Assembly (NCBI RefSeq): GCF_025398035.1
Contig: NZ_CP104558.1
Location: 1,984,001-2,048,000 of the forward strand
Length of the DNA: 64,000 nucleotides
Source of the DNA: Rossellomorea vietnamensis
GTDB taxonomy: Bacteria > Bacillota > Bacilli > Bacillales > Bacillaceae_B
Direction: 5' to 3'
Under the pieces are notes generated by a model. It was given only the letters and a program-made list of their open reading frames with translations, had not been told where the DNA came from and made no database searches. The translations under genes and the position numbers were made by a program. Shown piece after piece: positions 17,874 through 25,928 of the stretch. Position 1 is the first letter of the stretch; each line of letters opens with the position of its first letter.

Positions 17874-19121
17874 TTATACCTCCCTTAACATCCTTTTGTT
17901 ACTAACAACCTTTATAAAAACGAGTGTGCCTAATAGTCCGTACACTAATAGGATCATTGCAATATAGTAATGATTTAAAAAAGCACCTATTATTAGTGAA
18001 AAGGATCCAGTCATTGCTGCCCCTCTTCCAACTAATCCGTTTATTGCCAAAAACGCACCTTTATTGTTTTCTGGTATATACTCAGATAGATATGTCTTCT
18101 TTATTGGCCAATAAAGCATCTCACCTAAAGTTGCTATCAACATGGCAATGAATAAAATGGAATAATTAAAATTAATAACCAATAGCATATAGCCAAGGAC
18201 ATTTAAAGAAATCCCTATTATTAATAGATGCATTCCATTCATATTCTTCACCCATTTAGCTACACTAAGACTTAGCAACATGATCAACAATGCATTTTCC
18301 GCTCTTAAAAACCCATACATTTGAGTACCGCTGAGTGAAATTCCGCCTATCAGTGTTTGACTTTCAATTAATTCAGATAAGTTAACCCCAAAATAATTCT
18401 TCGCTTGGGTTTCTACCGATAAGATTAGGAATGAGGCTAACACAATTAACAAGAATGCCTTATTCCGCTTTACGATGGATAAATTTTGAGCAAGCTTGGA
18501 TAAAGGAGATTTGGATTTACTTACTCCATCCATTGTCATGGACGTTTTCGGTATGCTTTCTTTTATAAAATACACTACTATAAATAAAGAAACGGACGAT
18601 ATAAAAAAGCACAGCAAGAAAACATAAAATTTATAGTCTTCAAAGAAGTAACCACCTATAACCGAACCTAAAAATAGGGCCGTATTTAAAGTCCAGTATT
18701 CAATACTAAAGATTTCTTTCCTTTCTTCTAATGTGCTTACATCCAATAGCATCGCTTGATTTGTAGGGACCGAAATACCTGCAGTCGCATTAATAATAAC
18801 AAACATAACAAAGCTTATTTCAGCTGAGTGAAAGAGAGTAGAATTAGAAAGAACAATGATCCCTAAACTTACTAATCTTATAGAACCACAAATAATAAGA
18901 GTTTTCCTTCTACCATATTCATCAGATATATGGCCACCTAGAAGACTTGAAATTATCCCAGATGCAAAGTAGATTGAAAGTAAGATTCCGGCATTCGCTA
19001 TACCAAACTCCCCAGCGAAATAGATAGCCAAAAAAGGGAGCATCATATTATAAACAGCGGAACTCATAAAAGCATCGATCATCCTAAATTTAATATTAGG
19101 ATGCAGTTCTTTAAATTTCAT
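17874..19121 (-). CDS. MFS transporter, putative exporter of the RiPP product
   Basis: A 415-residue protein with about twelve transmembrane helices. The family's loop 2-3 motif is visible as GGHISDEYGRRKTL, and a central cytoplasmic loop (residues about 190-210) separates the two six-helix halves. It is of the drug-efflux type. Its start overlaps the end of the dehydratase gene by 11 bp, and the oxygenase gene follows after 4 bp, so it is a core member of the operon. Export of, or self-protection from, the modified peptide is inferred. An MFS protein replaces the usual LanT-type ABC transporter, which would suit small proteolysed units better than the 233-residue precursor. Confidence 0.85.
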   Translation of the reverse strand: MKFKELHPNIKFRMIDAFMSSAVYNMMLPFLAIYFAGEFGIANAGILLSIYFASGIISSLLGGHISDEYGRRKTLIICGSIRLVSLGIIVLSNSTLFHSAEISFVMFVIINATAGISVPTNQAMLLDVSTLEERKEIFSIEYWTLNTALFLGSVIGGYFFEDYKFYVFLLCFFISSVSLFIVVYFIKESIPKTSMTMDGVSKSKSPLSKLAQNLSIVKRNKAFLLIVLASFLILSVETQAKNYFGVNLSELIESQTLIGGISLSGTQMYGFLRAENALLIMLLSLSVAKWVKNMNGMHLLIIGISLNVLGYMLLVINFNYSILFIAMLIATLGEMLYWPIKKTYLSEYIPENNKGAFLAINGLVGRGAAMTGSFSLIIGAFLNHYYIAMILLVYGLLGTLVFIKVVSNKRMLREV

Positions 19122-22100
19122 AATTAAACTTCCTTTTATTTTCTAGATTCTTCATTAAGTGTCTTACGACTCCAAGAACCCTAACCTCTTTTTTCTGATC
19201 AGGTCCAAATAACCTATTTAAATTCATGTGGATTAATTCCCCCATAATTTGATAAGGATCCACTAGTATTTCGTTTCGACTATTGGTTGATGAAATTTCC
19301 TTTATGTAACTACAAAGTGCATGTCGCCGACTTTCTAGGCCAACCCCAATAAAGGCAGGAAGTACATCAAGGTTCATTTCTATTTCGCTTCGTGAGCAAA
19401 TAAAGCTCTTCATATAAACGGTCTTTCTATCTCTAAATTCCTCTAAATTACTTTGATATGGAACAATTGAGTCAATCCACGACACCACTACATTGTGTGG
19501 TAAATGAAACGTATTTATAATGTCATAAATACTCATCACCGCTATATCGATTTTGCTCCATATAGATCCACTCTCTAGCCTAGAATCCAGCCAATACATG
19601 ATTGATTCACTATCTGCTTTGAACCATTTTTCAGCATAGTTCAATAAATATCTTCCACCATACTTTTGTGTTTCTGGCTCATACGTATCAATTACGATAT
19701 TATTTACAAAGGATTTATTTAGAAGCCGCAACTTTTGTAATAAATAGAATATAATTTGTTCAGTGGCTTCTTCTGATACTGTTTTTATTCTTAGCCTAAT
19801 ATGTTTCCGAGGATCTGAATACTTCAGAAAATACCAGGTATCAATAACCCCTTTACTATATAGCTCTTGTATCCATGATTTTAATCTTCCTTTAATAAAA
19901 TCATCTTGAATGGTACCAGACATATATATTCTTAGAGAAGTCCATATCTCTCCAGGAAAATAATGTACTTTTTCATCTGGCACCATCATCAAATTCTGCT
20001 GGCTGACACTGCTCTTATAACGATCATTAGACATTAAAGGCAAAACAATTTCTTGTGAATATCCATCACTGTTATTTCCTTTGAAGTTCTCATTTGATTC
20101 CACCATAACCAAGGATGCATTCTCTTTCAGCCTCTTAGCCTCAACATGAATTTTCTGCAAATCCCTCAAATTATCCAAATTGAAAACTAGTCTGTTTGAA
20201 GTAGTACCTAAATGAATATAAGTCGGTACCTTGTTTAATTCCTTCCATTCCTTGAACTTCTTGATGAATGATTCAAAAGAATCTAATCTGTCTAGATTTA
20301 TTAATGAAAGGTTAAAAAGCCACCTGGCAGAGTATAAAATAGTATTTTTGTACCTAACTCTTGGTAAGGAATTCAAACTTTCTAGCCTTCCCCAATTAAA
20401 AGGAGTCCAATTATTTTGGTTCTCATACTCTAAATCACAAAGGAATCTAGCAATATCCGGGAATGACTTGTGACTTAGCATATGATTTTTCACAGGTATG
20501 ACCTGCTTATTTAATTTCTTTGACTTTAAATAAAAAGAGTTTTTTTCAACTCCCACTAACAAATCATCTAAATCAATAATGTGGAAGTCATTCGATCTAC
20601 ATGAATTAATTGCGATGTAGTAATGGAATGGAGAGGTTTTAGGCAGAACATTTATGGACTTGGAATTTATAGGAATATAATCTATTTCTGCATATATTAT
20701 TTCTTCATCTGTCCTCCTCCTTAACTCCGAAAAGATCCTTTCATCAAATTTTTCATTAAGACGATGATAGAAAGAATTAAACCTAGAAAATGTTTTGCCA
20801 GCTCCTCTACTACCAACATTTGGACCAAGAATAATGGAATAGGATTTATCCTTACCAGGAAGAATCGTTTCCTTAATATATTCAAAATAAAGCTCTAATG
20901 AATTAGGTTTATTCTTATTTTCTTTATTATATGTAAGCTTATGTATCAGATCATCGGTCAGTATTAATTCTGCTTGTTTATTAGATGTAAGGTGCTTTAA
21001 TTCATTAAATAATATTGCTTCCTTCTTATCAGTATTCGCAAATAGCTTCTGTCTTACTTTGTATGGGGAACCTATACCTAAATCTTCATCCAATAGTTCT
21101 TTTAATGGGATTTCCCTTCTAACGCCATATTCTTTTATAAATAGTTCTCTATAACTTTCTATTTGGTTAAATGACTCATCTTTCCTTGATAATTGATAAA
21201 GAACTTCCGCTACTTCTTCAATCTCAGCACCGACTTCTGGAGGTAAGTTACCTGTTTTTTGTTGTTCATATAAATTTACTGCAAAAGGCAAGTTTATTGG
21301 ATATTTCTCCTTTAACCGTCCCCCTATATGTTTCAAAGCATGTCTTCCTGATCCTAACTTCATGGCTTCATATTCATCTAGGAGTTTATGGATTTCTTTT
21401 AACTCATTAAACTGTTTGGATTCAGTGATTAAACTTTTCTCATGTTCCGTATAGTTGGATTGACGCATTGAAAAGTAATAGGAATCCACTTCAGAAATAA
21501 AAAAACTCCATTTATATAGTTTCAAGATAAAAACTTCCACTTGCTCTTTATGAATTGATTCAAATTCATCATTAACTATTTTGATTACTTCACTCAGCAA
21601 TGTTAACTCCTTAAACTTTTCATATAGGAACATAACGAGTTTATCCTGCTTTATATAATTTTCACTAAATTTCCCGTTCATTTCCTTGTTTGGAGCTAGA
21701 ACATATACTTTTCCTTCTTTTATAAATAGGGATGGATTAACTTTAACCTTAAGTTTTTCGAGTATTTCATGATTATAAACCAATTCTTTATTAAATAATT
21801 GCAACCATTGACTATCAACATCTATTTCTTTGTTATATGAAGACATGTGTGTATAAGAGACTTCATTACCAAATTCACCGAATCCTACACTTGACATTAA
21901 ACCAAAAGGTGTAGATCTTGAAGACATTCTATTCAAATAGTTCATTAGGCTCTCCACTATCTGCGTCTTCTGTTTTATACTCTTTTTATTAAAATGATTT
22001 ACAAAAGTTGAAAGAGAACTACTTGATACTTCTAATGCTTCCAAAAAAAATTCTTTCATTTTATATTGATCTAGATATAAAAATATCTTTTGGAAGTTGG

Positions 22101-22230
22101 ACTCAGGGTCATCATTAAGCTCACTATTAATTTCTTCATATAGTCTGAAGGGTATCTTAGATGTTCTTGTCATAAAGAAATCAAAGTGTTTAAACGTTGT
22201 CTTTGTTTTTTCATTTTTTTTTAAATTCAA
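19111..22230 (-). CDS. Full-length LanB-type lantibiotic dehydratase
   Basis: The 1039-residue protein has the length of class I LanB dehydratases. The N-terminal glutamylation domain (about residues 30-690) contains the typical RSTPFGLMSSVGFGEF motif near residue 105 and GPNVGSRGAGKTFSRF. The C-terminal SpaB_C/thiopeptide-type elimination domain starts near residue 757 with IWTSLRIYMSG and contains WYFLKYSDPRKHIRLRI. Having both domains, it should glutamylate Ser/Thr with Glu-tRNA and eliminate to dehydroalanine or dehydrobutyrine. The start is a TTG after GAGAGG. It is the second gene of the operon, after the repeat precursor and an intercistronic hairpin. No LanC cyclase gene is present. 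Confidence 0.92.
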   Translation of the reverse strand: MNLKKNEKTKTTFKHFDFFMTRTSKIPFRLYEEINSELNDDPESNFQKIFLYLDQYKMKEFFLEALEVSSSSLSTFVNHFNKKSIKQKTQIVESLMNYLNRMSSRSTPFGLMSSVGFGEFGNEVSYTHMSSYNKEIDVDSQWLQLFNKELVYNHEILEKLKVKVNPSLFIKEGKVYVLAPNKEMNGKFSENYIKQDKLVMFLYEKFKELTLLSEVIKIVNDEFESIHKEQVEVFILKLYKWSFFISEVDSYYFSMRQSNYTEHEKSLITESKQFNELKEIHKLLDEYEAMKLGSGRHALKHIGGRLKEKYPINLPFAVNLYEQQKTGNLPPEVGAEIEEVAEVLYQLSRKDESFNQIESYRELFIKEYGVRREIPLKELLDEDLGIGSPYKVRQKLFANTDKKEAILFNELKHLTSNKQAELILTDDLIHKLTYNKENKNKPNSLELYFEYIKETILPGKDKSYSIILGPNVGSRGAGKTFSRFNSFYHRLNEKFDERIFSELRRRTDEEIIYAEIDYIPINSKSINVLPKTSPFHYYIAINSCRSNDFHIIDLDDLLVGVEKNSFYLKSKKLNKQVIPVKNHMLSHKSFPDIARFLCDLEYENQNNWTPFNWGRLESLNSLPRVRYKNTILYSARWLFNLSLINLDRLDSFESFIKKFKEWKELNKVPTYIHLGTTSNRLVFNLDNLRDLQKIHVEAKRLKENASLVMVESNENFKGNNSDGYSQEIVLPLMSNDRYKSSVSQQNLMMVPDEKVHYFPGEIWTSLRIYMSGTIQDDFIKGRLKSWIQELYSKGVIDTWYFLKYSDPRKHIRLRIKTVSEEATEQIIFYLLQKLRLLNKSFVNNIVIDTYEPETQKYGGRYLLNYAEKWFKADSESIMYWLDSRLESGSIWSKIDIAVMSIYDIINTFHLPHNVVVSWIDSIVPYQSNLEEFRDRKTVYMKSFICSRSEIEMNLDVLPAFIGVGLESRRHALCSYIKEISSTNSRNEILVDPYQIMGELIHMNLNRLFGPDQKKEVRVLGVVRHLMKNLENKRKFNYEI

Positions 22231-22255
22231 AAATTCCTCTCTCCCACAAAAGAGA

Positions 22256-22281
22256 ACGTTAGGGGTAACACCGCCTAACGT
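22256..22281 (-). other. Intercistronic hairpin between precursor and dehydratase genes
   Basis: ACGTTAGG and CCTAACGT form a perfect 8-bp stem with a 10-base loop, followed on the minus strand by TCTCTTTTGT. This weak terminator would let the precursor be made in excess of the dehydratase, the usual design of RiPP operons. Confidence 0.65.
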
Positions 22282-22295
22282 CCCTGTATATATTT

Positions 22296-22997
22296 TTACA
22301 TTGCTTTAAGAATTGGGCTTTCCCAGCCTGTTTCTGTATCAGCTGCTCTTAACGGGCTCTCCCAACCTGTTTCTGTGTCGGCTGCTCTTAACGGGCTCTC
22401 CCAACCTGTTTCTGTGTCGGCTGCTTTTAACGGGCTCTCCCAGCCTGTTTCTGTATCAGCTGCTCTTAACGGGCTCTCCCAGCCTGTTTCTGTGTCGGCT
22501 GCTCTTAACGGGCTCTCCCAACCTGTTTCTGTGTCGGCTGCTCTTAACGGGCTCTCCCAGCCTGTTTCTGTATCAGCTGCTCTTAACGGGCTCTCCCAGC
22601 CTGTTTCTGTATCAGCTGCTCTTAACGGGCTTTCCCAACCTGTTTCTGTATCAGCTGCTCTTAACGGGCTTTCCCAACCTGTTTCTGTATCAGCTGCTCT
22701 TAACGGGCTTTCCCAACCTGTTTCTGTATCAGCTGCTCTTAACGGGCTTTCCCAACCTGTTTCTGTATCAGCTGCTCTTAACGGGCTTTCCCAACCTGTT
22801 TCTGTATCAGCTGCTCTTAACGGGCTTTCCCAACCTGTTTCTGTATCAGCTGCTCTTAACGGGCTTTCCCAACCTGTTTCTGTATCAGCTGCTCTTAACG
22901 GGCTTTCCCAACCTGTTTCTGTATCAGCTGCTCTTAACGGGCTTTCCCAACCTGTTTCTGTGTCAGCATTGTGCCAACCATTACCATTTTCGCTCAT
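22296..22997 (-). CDS. Multi-core RiPP precursor with 17 tandem 13-residue units
   Basis: The 233-residue peptide consists of a 10-residue head (MSENGNGWHN), sixteen units of ADTETGWESPLRA (one with Lys for Arg) and a last unit ADTETGWESP ending ILKAM. Each unit has two Thr, one Ser, one Trp, one Pro and one basic residue; there is no Cys. It lies first in an operon with a LanB-type dehydratase, an MFS transporter and a 2OG-oxygenase-like protein, so it is the obvious substrate. Dehydration of Thr/Ser and cleavage at the conserved Arg/Lys to give many identical short peptides are inferred. AGGAGGT and a consensus-like promoter precede the start. A structural repeat protein is the alternative, but less likely beside LanB. 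Confidence 0.88.
   Translation of the reverse strand: MSENGNGWHNADTETGWESPLRAADTETGWESPLRAADTETGWESPLRAADTETGWESPLRAADTETGWESPLRAADTETGWESPLRAADTETGWESPLRAADTETGWESPLRAADTETGWESPLRAADTETGWESPLRAADTETGWESPLRAADTETGWESPLRAADTETGWESPLRAADTETGWESPLKAADTETGWESPLRAADTETGWESPLRAADTETGWESPILKAM
22315..22968. repeat. Tandem 39-bp repeat, 17 copies, inside the precursor gene
   Basis: The 39-bp period encodes the 13-residue unit. The eight units at 22627-22938 are identical. Units toward the C-terminus differ only at a few mostly synonymous positions (CAG/CAA, GTATCA/GTGTCG, CTC/CTT on the plus strand) in a mosaic order. The pattern points to recent expansion by slippage or unequal crossing over. There are no spacers, so it is not a CRISPR array. 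Confidence 0.97.
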
Positions 22998-23005
22998 ACG
23001 TAATA

Positions 23006-23010
23006 CCTCC
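23006..23010 (-). promoter_or_regulatory. Ribosome binding site of the RiPP precursor gene
   Basis: GGAGG, within TAGGAGGTATT, lies 8 nt before the ATG at 22997. It is the strongest site in the operon, in keeping with high precursor expression. Confidence 0.85.
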
Positions 23011-23038
23011 TATTTAGTAGTGACTAACCGAAATCCAA

Positions 23039-23067
23039 AATATACAATATTAAGATAATATCGGCAA
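23039..23067 (-). promoter_or_regulatory. SigA-type promoter of the RiPP operon
   Basis: On the minus strand TTGCCG (-35) and TATATT (-10) are separated by exactly 17 bp, about 40 bp before the precursor start. The match is 4/6 and 5/6 to the vegetative consensus. The AT-rich stretch from 23068 to 23280 behind it shows no gene; an operator could lie there but none is obvious. Confidence 0.6.
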
Positions 23068-23281
23068 TTGTCATTATAATACAAAAATCTTCCTTTTCAT
23101 TAAGATATAACTAGAGTTATTATTTTAATTTTCAGAAAAAATGAGGTGACCTAGTTGAATAGTAAACTAACAAGACGATGAAATATGCAGAAAACATAGT
23201 ATGAGATCAATTAAGAATTGCCCTCGAATTACTTAAGTTCATTCTTGATAAAATAGTCATCCACAATGAATTCCCCGAACG

Positions 23282-24136
23282 TCATGCCTCCGTCACAATC
23301 TCCTCAAGTCCTTCCATGAGGTCATCGATGTGCTCCATGGATTCCCGAGGAGAAATGTACCCCTCAAGGGCCTTCTCCAAATACTTCGGACTGTTGATCG
23401 TCAGCTTCGGATTAATGCTCTGCTGTCTGTCAAACTCCTCATCCATGAACACAATCAGCTCCTCCGTCGACAACTCGCTCAAGCTGATCCGCTCCATCGC
23501 CACATAATCCATCGGCGTCAAGATCAATCCTCTCTCCCTCCTGCCAATGAAATGCCCGATCAGCGCCTGCAGCCTCTCTTCTTCCTTAGTGCCGTTAAGG
23601 TTGGTGGTGTTCTCCTTCTCTTCTTTCTCTAAGTTCTTAAGTCTGTTTGCAGGTTCTCTCCGTACCCCATTCACATCCTTTTCGCCGCACGAAGACCCTC
23701 CGGAACCAGCCCCATCATCAGGCTGGTCACCACCGGATTCCTCACGTCCCTCTTCCTTCTTAGACATCCCCATCCAACTCAAATACTCCCCACAGGCGAA
23801 ATCCTTCGTCGGCCTTAGCGTAAACACATACCCATGCTCATACTTCTCCGCCTTCAGCCATCCATCCCTCTCCAACCGCTTAATCGAACGCTGAATCCGC
23901 GAATGCGAATACTCATCAATCTTCTTCCCATTGTAGAACCACAGATCCTCCCGCAGCTTCCGGAGCGAACGCACATACTGCCTCTCCCCAAGCATCACAC
24001 CGCCAACCTGAACCCCGCCTTGATACGTCGCATTCAACAGAATCAACACATACAACCGAAGATCCTCAGGGTGATGAAACGTCTCCTTATCCAACATACC
24101 TGTCTCCAACTTTCTCCATCCATTCATTACAATCAC
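23282..24136 (-). CDS. DnaD-like phage replication initiation protein, intact copy
   Basis: The 284-residue protein has an N-terminal winged-helix-like region (MIVMNGWRKLETGML, HSRIQRSIKRLERDGWL), an acidic/Gly-rich linker around residues 125-185 and an all-alpha C-terminal region with RGLILTPMDYVAMERIS and FMDEEFDRQQSINPKL. This is the two-domain layout of phage primosome proteins that load the helicase at the origin. The start follows a GGAG site. Copy 1 at 12620-13474 has the same sequence with a nonsense codon. No helicase or loader gene follows this copy, so it is an orphan and its present role is unclear. Confidence 0.75.
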   Translation of the reverse strand: MIVMNGWRKLETGMLDKETFHHPEDLRLYVLILLNATYQGGVQVGGVMLGERQYVRSLRKLREDLWFYNGKKIDEYSHSRIQRSIKRLERDGWLKAEKYEHGYVFTLRPTKDFACGEYLSWMGMSKKEEGREESGGDQPDDGAGSGGSSCGEKDVNGVRREPANRLKNLEKEEKENTTNLNGTKEEERLQALIGHFIGRRERGLILTPMDYVAMERISLSELSTEELIVFMDEEFDRQQSINPKLTINSPKYLEKALEGYISPRESMEHIDDLMEGLEEIVTEA

Positions 24137-24219
24137 TCCTCATTCATTTTGATTTCACCCTTTATATAGGGAGATGGGAGTGAAAGGGACACCCTATGGA
24201 TAAATTTTTTATAAAAAAA

Positions 24220-24242
24220 ACATTCGGGTGGGGTCCGAATGT
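24220..24242 (-). terminator. Terminator hairpin upstream of the intact DnaD-like gene
   Basis: ACATTCGG and CCGAATGT form the same stem as in the left repeat, followed on the minus strand by a run of eight T. It insulates the gene from upstream transcription. Confidence 0.75.
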
Positions 24243-24309
24243 TTTTTGGGGAGTTATAGTATTCTATCTTCATAAAATTAGTAGAGAAAGTAAAGGAACC
24301 AAAACCTTA

Positions 24310-24462
24310 TCACCTTAGTGAATTCTCTTTTTTCAAATTAAAGAAGTGAGTTAGAATAGCAGTTATAATTACTCCACATGTCGAAATAATTAGTGTAAAA
24401 ACATTAATATCATCCATCCCATAACCTTCTTTCTTAATGTACTTTTGTACCTTATCATACAT
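24310..24462 (-). CDS. Small hypothetical membrane protein
   Basis: A 50-residue frame, MYDKVQKYIKKEGYGMDD at the N-terminus, one transmembrane helix (FTLIISTCGVIITAILTHFF) and a short basic tail. The charge pattern suits a small inner-membrane peptide. The ribosome binding site is weak (TCTAAGAT), so the call is tentative. It lies between the right direct repeat and the defence-like island. Confidence 0.35.
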   Translation of the reverse strand: MYDKVQKYIKKEGYGMDDINVFTLIISTCGVIITAILTHFFNLKKENSLR

Positions 24463-24618
24463 ATCTTAGATACATTACATAAACATAAGTTTTTCCCTCG
24501 CTGACACTACTACAGGAATTAAATTTCACATGGTGTGTGGATGAATCAACTATGGGTTATCCCGCCCAATGACCCAAGTGATAATGTAGTATTACCCCCC
24601 ATATCTATTACATAATAT

Positions 24619-24642
24619 AAAGAGACTCATTTGGAGTCCCTT
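24619..24642 (-). terminator. Terminator downstream of the HNH endonuclease gene
   Basis: GGGACTCCAAATGAGTCTC forms a short stem on the minus strand followed by TTTATATT, about 100 bp after the stop codon. The gap around it contains no supported gene. Confidence 0.5.
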
Positions 24643-24744
24643 TACATGCCTTATATTTCTTATTTGATTCTTCATTGCACTAGTCTTAGAAATGCATTCA
24701 ACCTACGCAAGGATTTACTATTTGCATATAACTCTGACCAGATT

Positions 24745-25785
24745 CTATATCCTCAACATAAAAGATGAATTTCTTTGTCTATACTTAACTATGATTTCTT
24801 TTAATTCATCAATACTTAATACTTCGTCTTTTCTTCTATGAACCATTCGATGACAGTTAGAACATAATGGAACTAAATCCGTTTCGGGATTTATCTCAAC
24901 TGATTCCTCTAATGTACTTAAAGGTTTAATATGGTGAATTTCAATGAAGTCTCTACCACGCTCACCGTAAACTTCTTCAAAATCAAATTCGCAAGCATGG
25001 CATATTGTTCCATGCTTTTTAATAGCTAACCTTCTATTCTTAGAATCTCTTTCATAACGTTTTCCATAGTAATACTTTACATTACCTTCTATTCCGCGCC
25101 CTTCTTCTACCTCTTCAGCTTCAAGATCAGAATTAATAGTATTTATTAACTCACTGTCGTCTAAAAGTGTCAGTAAACGGACTGTGTCTTCAAAGGCTTT
25201 CCCCTGTTCTGTTAATACGTCTATTACTTGTTTTAATTCTTTACCTTCAAAGATGCCCTTATACTCTGACTTTATCCCTAGAAAATGGAGGATGCCCATT
25301 GATTGATAACCCTTGCTCTTTTTTTTATCTAATCCAAGAACAGTTTCATCAAGTTCTCTATGTGTTAAACCATTGACAAGATGTTCAAAAATTATTTCAC
25401 CCTTTAAGTAGTCCTCATAGTTATTAAATTCTCTAGCTCGACCACTTGGATTCAATTCTGGTATATCAATATTAAAGTCGTCTACTTTATAGCCAAATTT
25501 GCTTAGTCTACTTTTAGCAATCTCAAGCTCTTCTTTACTAAACAAAGGTATAAATTTTTTTTGTAATATTATCGCTTCAGTTGACAAATCTAACCTATTA
25601 AGTTCCCATAGCTTCTCAAAACCAGTTGATGTTTTATTGATTAGTTTTTTTGCAGTTATGTACCCACCTTCAGTTGATAACATTTGATTGAATATAGTTG
25701 GATTGTATCCAATACTTTTAGCACTTTTGGCGGCGTCTATTAAAGCTTTATGTAAGTCAACTTGTAATTCTTGTTTTTCAGACAT
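24745..25785 (-). CDS. HNH endonuclease with long N-terminal domain (McrA-like)
   Basis: The 346-residue protein ends in an HNH nuclease module (about residues 235-345): zinc-binding CHACEFDFEEVYGERGRDF, the catalytic DFIEIHHIKPLS and a second pair in CSNCHRMVHRRKD. The helical N-terminal two thirds is probably a target-recognition domain; I do not recognise its family. The stretch EGNVKYYYGKRYERDSKNRR before the module is typical of HNH restriction enzymes of the McrA type, some of which cut modified DNA. It opens the defence-like island. A role in restricting incoming DNA is inferred; it is not next to a methyltransferase of its own. Confidence 0.82.
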   Translation of the reverse strand: MSEKQELQVDLHKALIDAAKSAKSIGYNPTIFNQMLSTEGGYITAKKLINKTSTGFEKLWELNRLDLSTEAIILQKKFIPLFSKEELEIAKSRLSKFGYKVDDFNIDIPELNPSGRAREFNNYEDYLKGEIIFEHLVNGLTHRELDETVLGLDKKKSKGYQSMGILHFLGIKSEYKGIFEGKELKQVIDVLTEQGKAFEDTVRLLTLLDDSELINTINSDLEAEEVEEGRGIEGNVKYYYGKRYERDSKNRRLAIKKHGTICHACEFDFEEVYGERGRDFIEIHHIKPLSTLEESVEINPETDLVPLCSNCHRMVHRRKDEVLSIDELKEIIVKYRQRNSSFMLRI

Positions 25786-25928
25786 TTAATCCTACTCCTA
25801 TCCTTTTAAACCTTTGAAATTAAGTCCATCATATCTTTATTTCTACATGTTTTTGCAACTTTGGAGTTTAGTTGAAGGTGGCTATTAAGTTTTGTCACCG
25901 ATTTATTTAAAATGGAAACTATCGAAGC

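Larger units (their letters stand above)
23281..24244. repeat. Long direct repeat, right copy (R2)
   Basis: Same orientation and nearly the same sequence as 12619-13581. It ends on the left exactly at the stop/start overlap GTCATG, where copy 1 continues into the loader and DnaB-like genes but copy 2 does not. On the right both end just after the ACATTCGG...CCGAATGT hairpin. Confidence 0.9.

Noticed and set aside
22315..22968. CRISPR-like appearance of regular repeats
   Set aside because: Units are directly adjacent with no variable spacers, and no cas genes are near. It is a coding tandem repeat.
22313..23058. Two long plus-strand open frames across the repeat array
   Set aside because: The 39-bp period is divisible by 3, so any frame without a stop in one unit stays open in all. 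They are antisense to the precursor, have no ribosome binding site, and their peptides make no sense beside LanB.
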